Source: Cognatishimia sp. WU-CL00825
Lineage (GTDB): Bacteria > Pseudomonadota > Alphaproteobacteria > Rhodobacterales > Rhodobacteraceae
DNA: 41,979 bases
Assembly: GCF_040364665.1 (NCBI RefSeq)
Contig: NZ_BAABWX010000011.1
Span: forward strand, 1 to 41,979
Reading direction: 5' to 3'
Under the pieces are notes generated by a model that made no database searches, was not told the DNA's origin, and saw nothing but the letters and a program-made list of their open reading frames with translations. This document shows, one piece after another, positions 41,154 to 41,979 of the stretch. The position numbers and the translations under genes were made by a program. The stretch's first letter is position 1; the number at the start of each line of letters is the position of its first letter.

Positions 41154-41979
41154 TTAGATTGGATTGCGTTCAGCAAACTTGCGAAAAAACGCAAGGAACG
41201 CCATATCAGGGTCACGCGGCGCATCTTTGCCCGCCGCCCAAGACCGCCATTCTGACTCCACATGATAAATATCATAGCCCGGATAGCGCAGCTTGGCGGT
41301 TTCATAGGTTTCCACCCTCAACGCCTCCCCTGCCCTATCCAGCCAGGCTGGTCTGGGTTTGATCTGAACCGGCTCGACCACAGCTTCGACCCGACCTCCC
41401 AATCGCGCCTTGCGACCAACCTTTGAAAACTCAAGCTCGCGATCTGCCGCAGACTGGCCTTCGGCAGATTTGCGCGTCCACTCCAGCACCACACCAGCAA
41501 CCCGACGCCCCTCCTTATAAGGCGTCATGCGCACGTTGTAATCGGACAGCGCATTCACCTCTTCCACCGCAGGCGCCAAGGCGCGCAGCTGCAGATTCGA
41601 CCAAGTTGTCAACTTGCCCTTGGGCACGCCCAAAATCCCACGCAATTCCTCGAGTTTGAACTTCTCTGTCGATTTGAACTTCAGGTTGCCGCGTTTTTGC
41701 ACCATTTCATACAGGGTCAGCGCGTATTTGGACGACAGCGCAAACATCACTTCTTTTTGCAATCGGGCAAACACCGTCGAATTCTTGATGATCTTGCGCA
41801 GCGCGCGCGGAATTTCATAATACAGCAGCCCATCTGGTTGCTCGAGTTCAATATTACTGCCCAGCAACTGAACCCGTTCTATGGCAGGTTCACCATCCTG
41901 CAACACCGACACTTTCACGATCGCCCGCATCAGACGTTCAACCGATTCGCCAATCCTGTCATTGGAATTATGCGTGCCC
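41154..41979 (-). CDS. rep: Replication initiator (Rep_3 family), C-terminal part; begins at 206-1
   Basis: The reading frame is open to the very last base of the window and continues at position 1, which makes a single gene of 1,032 bp (206 + 826). The stretch SKYALTLYEMVQKRGN followed by FKLEELRGILGVPKG is the second winged-helix signature of Rep_3 initiators, and LRALAPAVEEVNAL follows. The C-terminal third is less conserved and has an aromatic, basic tail. It is convergent with the toxin gene that ends 7 bp away. Family is well supported; I cannot assign the incompatibility group by eye. Confidence 0.9.
   Translation of the reverse strand, partial: GTHNSNDRIGESVERLMRAIVKVSVLQDGEPAIERVQLLGSNIELEQPDGLLYYEIPRALRKIIKNSTVFARLQKEVMFALSSKYALTLYEMVQKRGNLKFKSTEKFKLEELRGILGVPKGKLTTWSNLQLRALAPAVEEVNALSDYNVRMTPYKEGRRVAGVVLEWTRKSAEGQSAADRELEFSKVGRKARLGGRVEAVVEPVQIKPRPAWLDRAGEALRVETYETAKLRYPGYDIYHVESEWRSWAAGKDAPRDPDMAFLAFFRKFAERNPI

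Overview
This window reads as one complete circular plasmid of 41,979 bp from a marine alphaproteobacterium of the Roseobacter/Rhodobacteraceae type. The circularity comes from the sequence: a replication-initiator gene on the minus strand runs off position 1 and resumes at position 41,979 in the same frame, with one codon split across the junction. The host assignment is an inference from the gene families (Rep_3-type replicon with ParAB, roseobacter-like carnitine and homogentisate clusters, TRAP and BCCT transporters). I found no rRNA, tRNA, CRISPR, insertion sequence or conjugation gene.

Backbone (about 40.2 kb through the junction to 3.0 kb): a DUF1778/GNAT toxin-antitoxin pair with a palindromic operator; the rep gene; a 530-bp origin region with four direct repeats at 21-22 bp spacing; parA-parB overlapping by ATGA; and a perfect 22-bp palindrome just after parB that may be the centromere.

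Region 1 (3.1-13.6 kb) is a carnitine / gamma-butyrobetaine catabolic island. A CoA ligase, an acyl-CoA dehydrogenase and a CaiD-like hydratase would convert gamma-butyrobetaine to carnitine at the CoA level. A BCCT carrier imports the substrates. A fused L-carnitine dehydrogenase/betainyl-CoA thioesterase and a BKACE (DUF849) cleavage enzyme would give glycine betaine and acetoacetate. Two GlxA-type AraC regulators are divergent from the two operons.

Region 2 (13.8-20.2 kb) is a homogentisate route: homogentisate dioxygenase, fumarylacetoacetase, maleylacetoacetate isomerase, an aromatic FAD hydroxylase, an odd MBL-fold protein and a DUF2783 mini-protein. There is no 4-hydroxyphenylpyruvate dioxygenase, so the hydroxylase is the likely entry point, for example from a hydroxyphenylacetate.

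Region 3 (20.3-32.0 kb) carries two paralogous modules, each a nitrilase, a PPOX-like FMN split-barrel protein and a divergent AraC activator. One is followed by a branched-chain-amino-acid-type ABC importer, the other by an aldehyde dehydrogenase.

Region 4 (32.1-40.2 kb) holds a self-sufficient catabolic reductive dehalogenase (RdhA-like core fused to an FMN/NAD(P)H/[2Fe-2S] reductase), a TRAP importer, a MarR regulator and an amidase.

The main finding is that regions 2, 3 and 4 appear to form one system. The same MarR-like palindrome (AGTTnCAnnTGnAACT) lies in the promoters of the homogentisate operon, the second nitrilase module and the TRAP-dehalogenase operon. My hypothesis is a plasmid-borne pathway for halogenated (in the sea probably brominated) aromatic nitriles or amides: nitrilase/amidase to the acid, reductive dehalogenation, hydroxylation to homogentisate, ring cleavage to fumarate and acetoacetate. 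The carnitine island also ends in acetoacetate.
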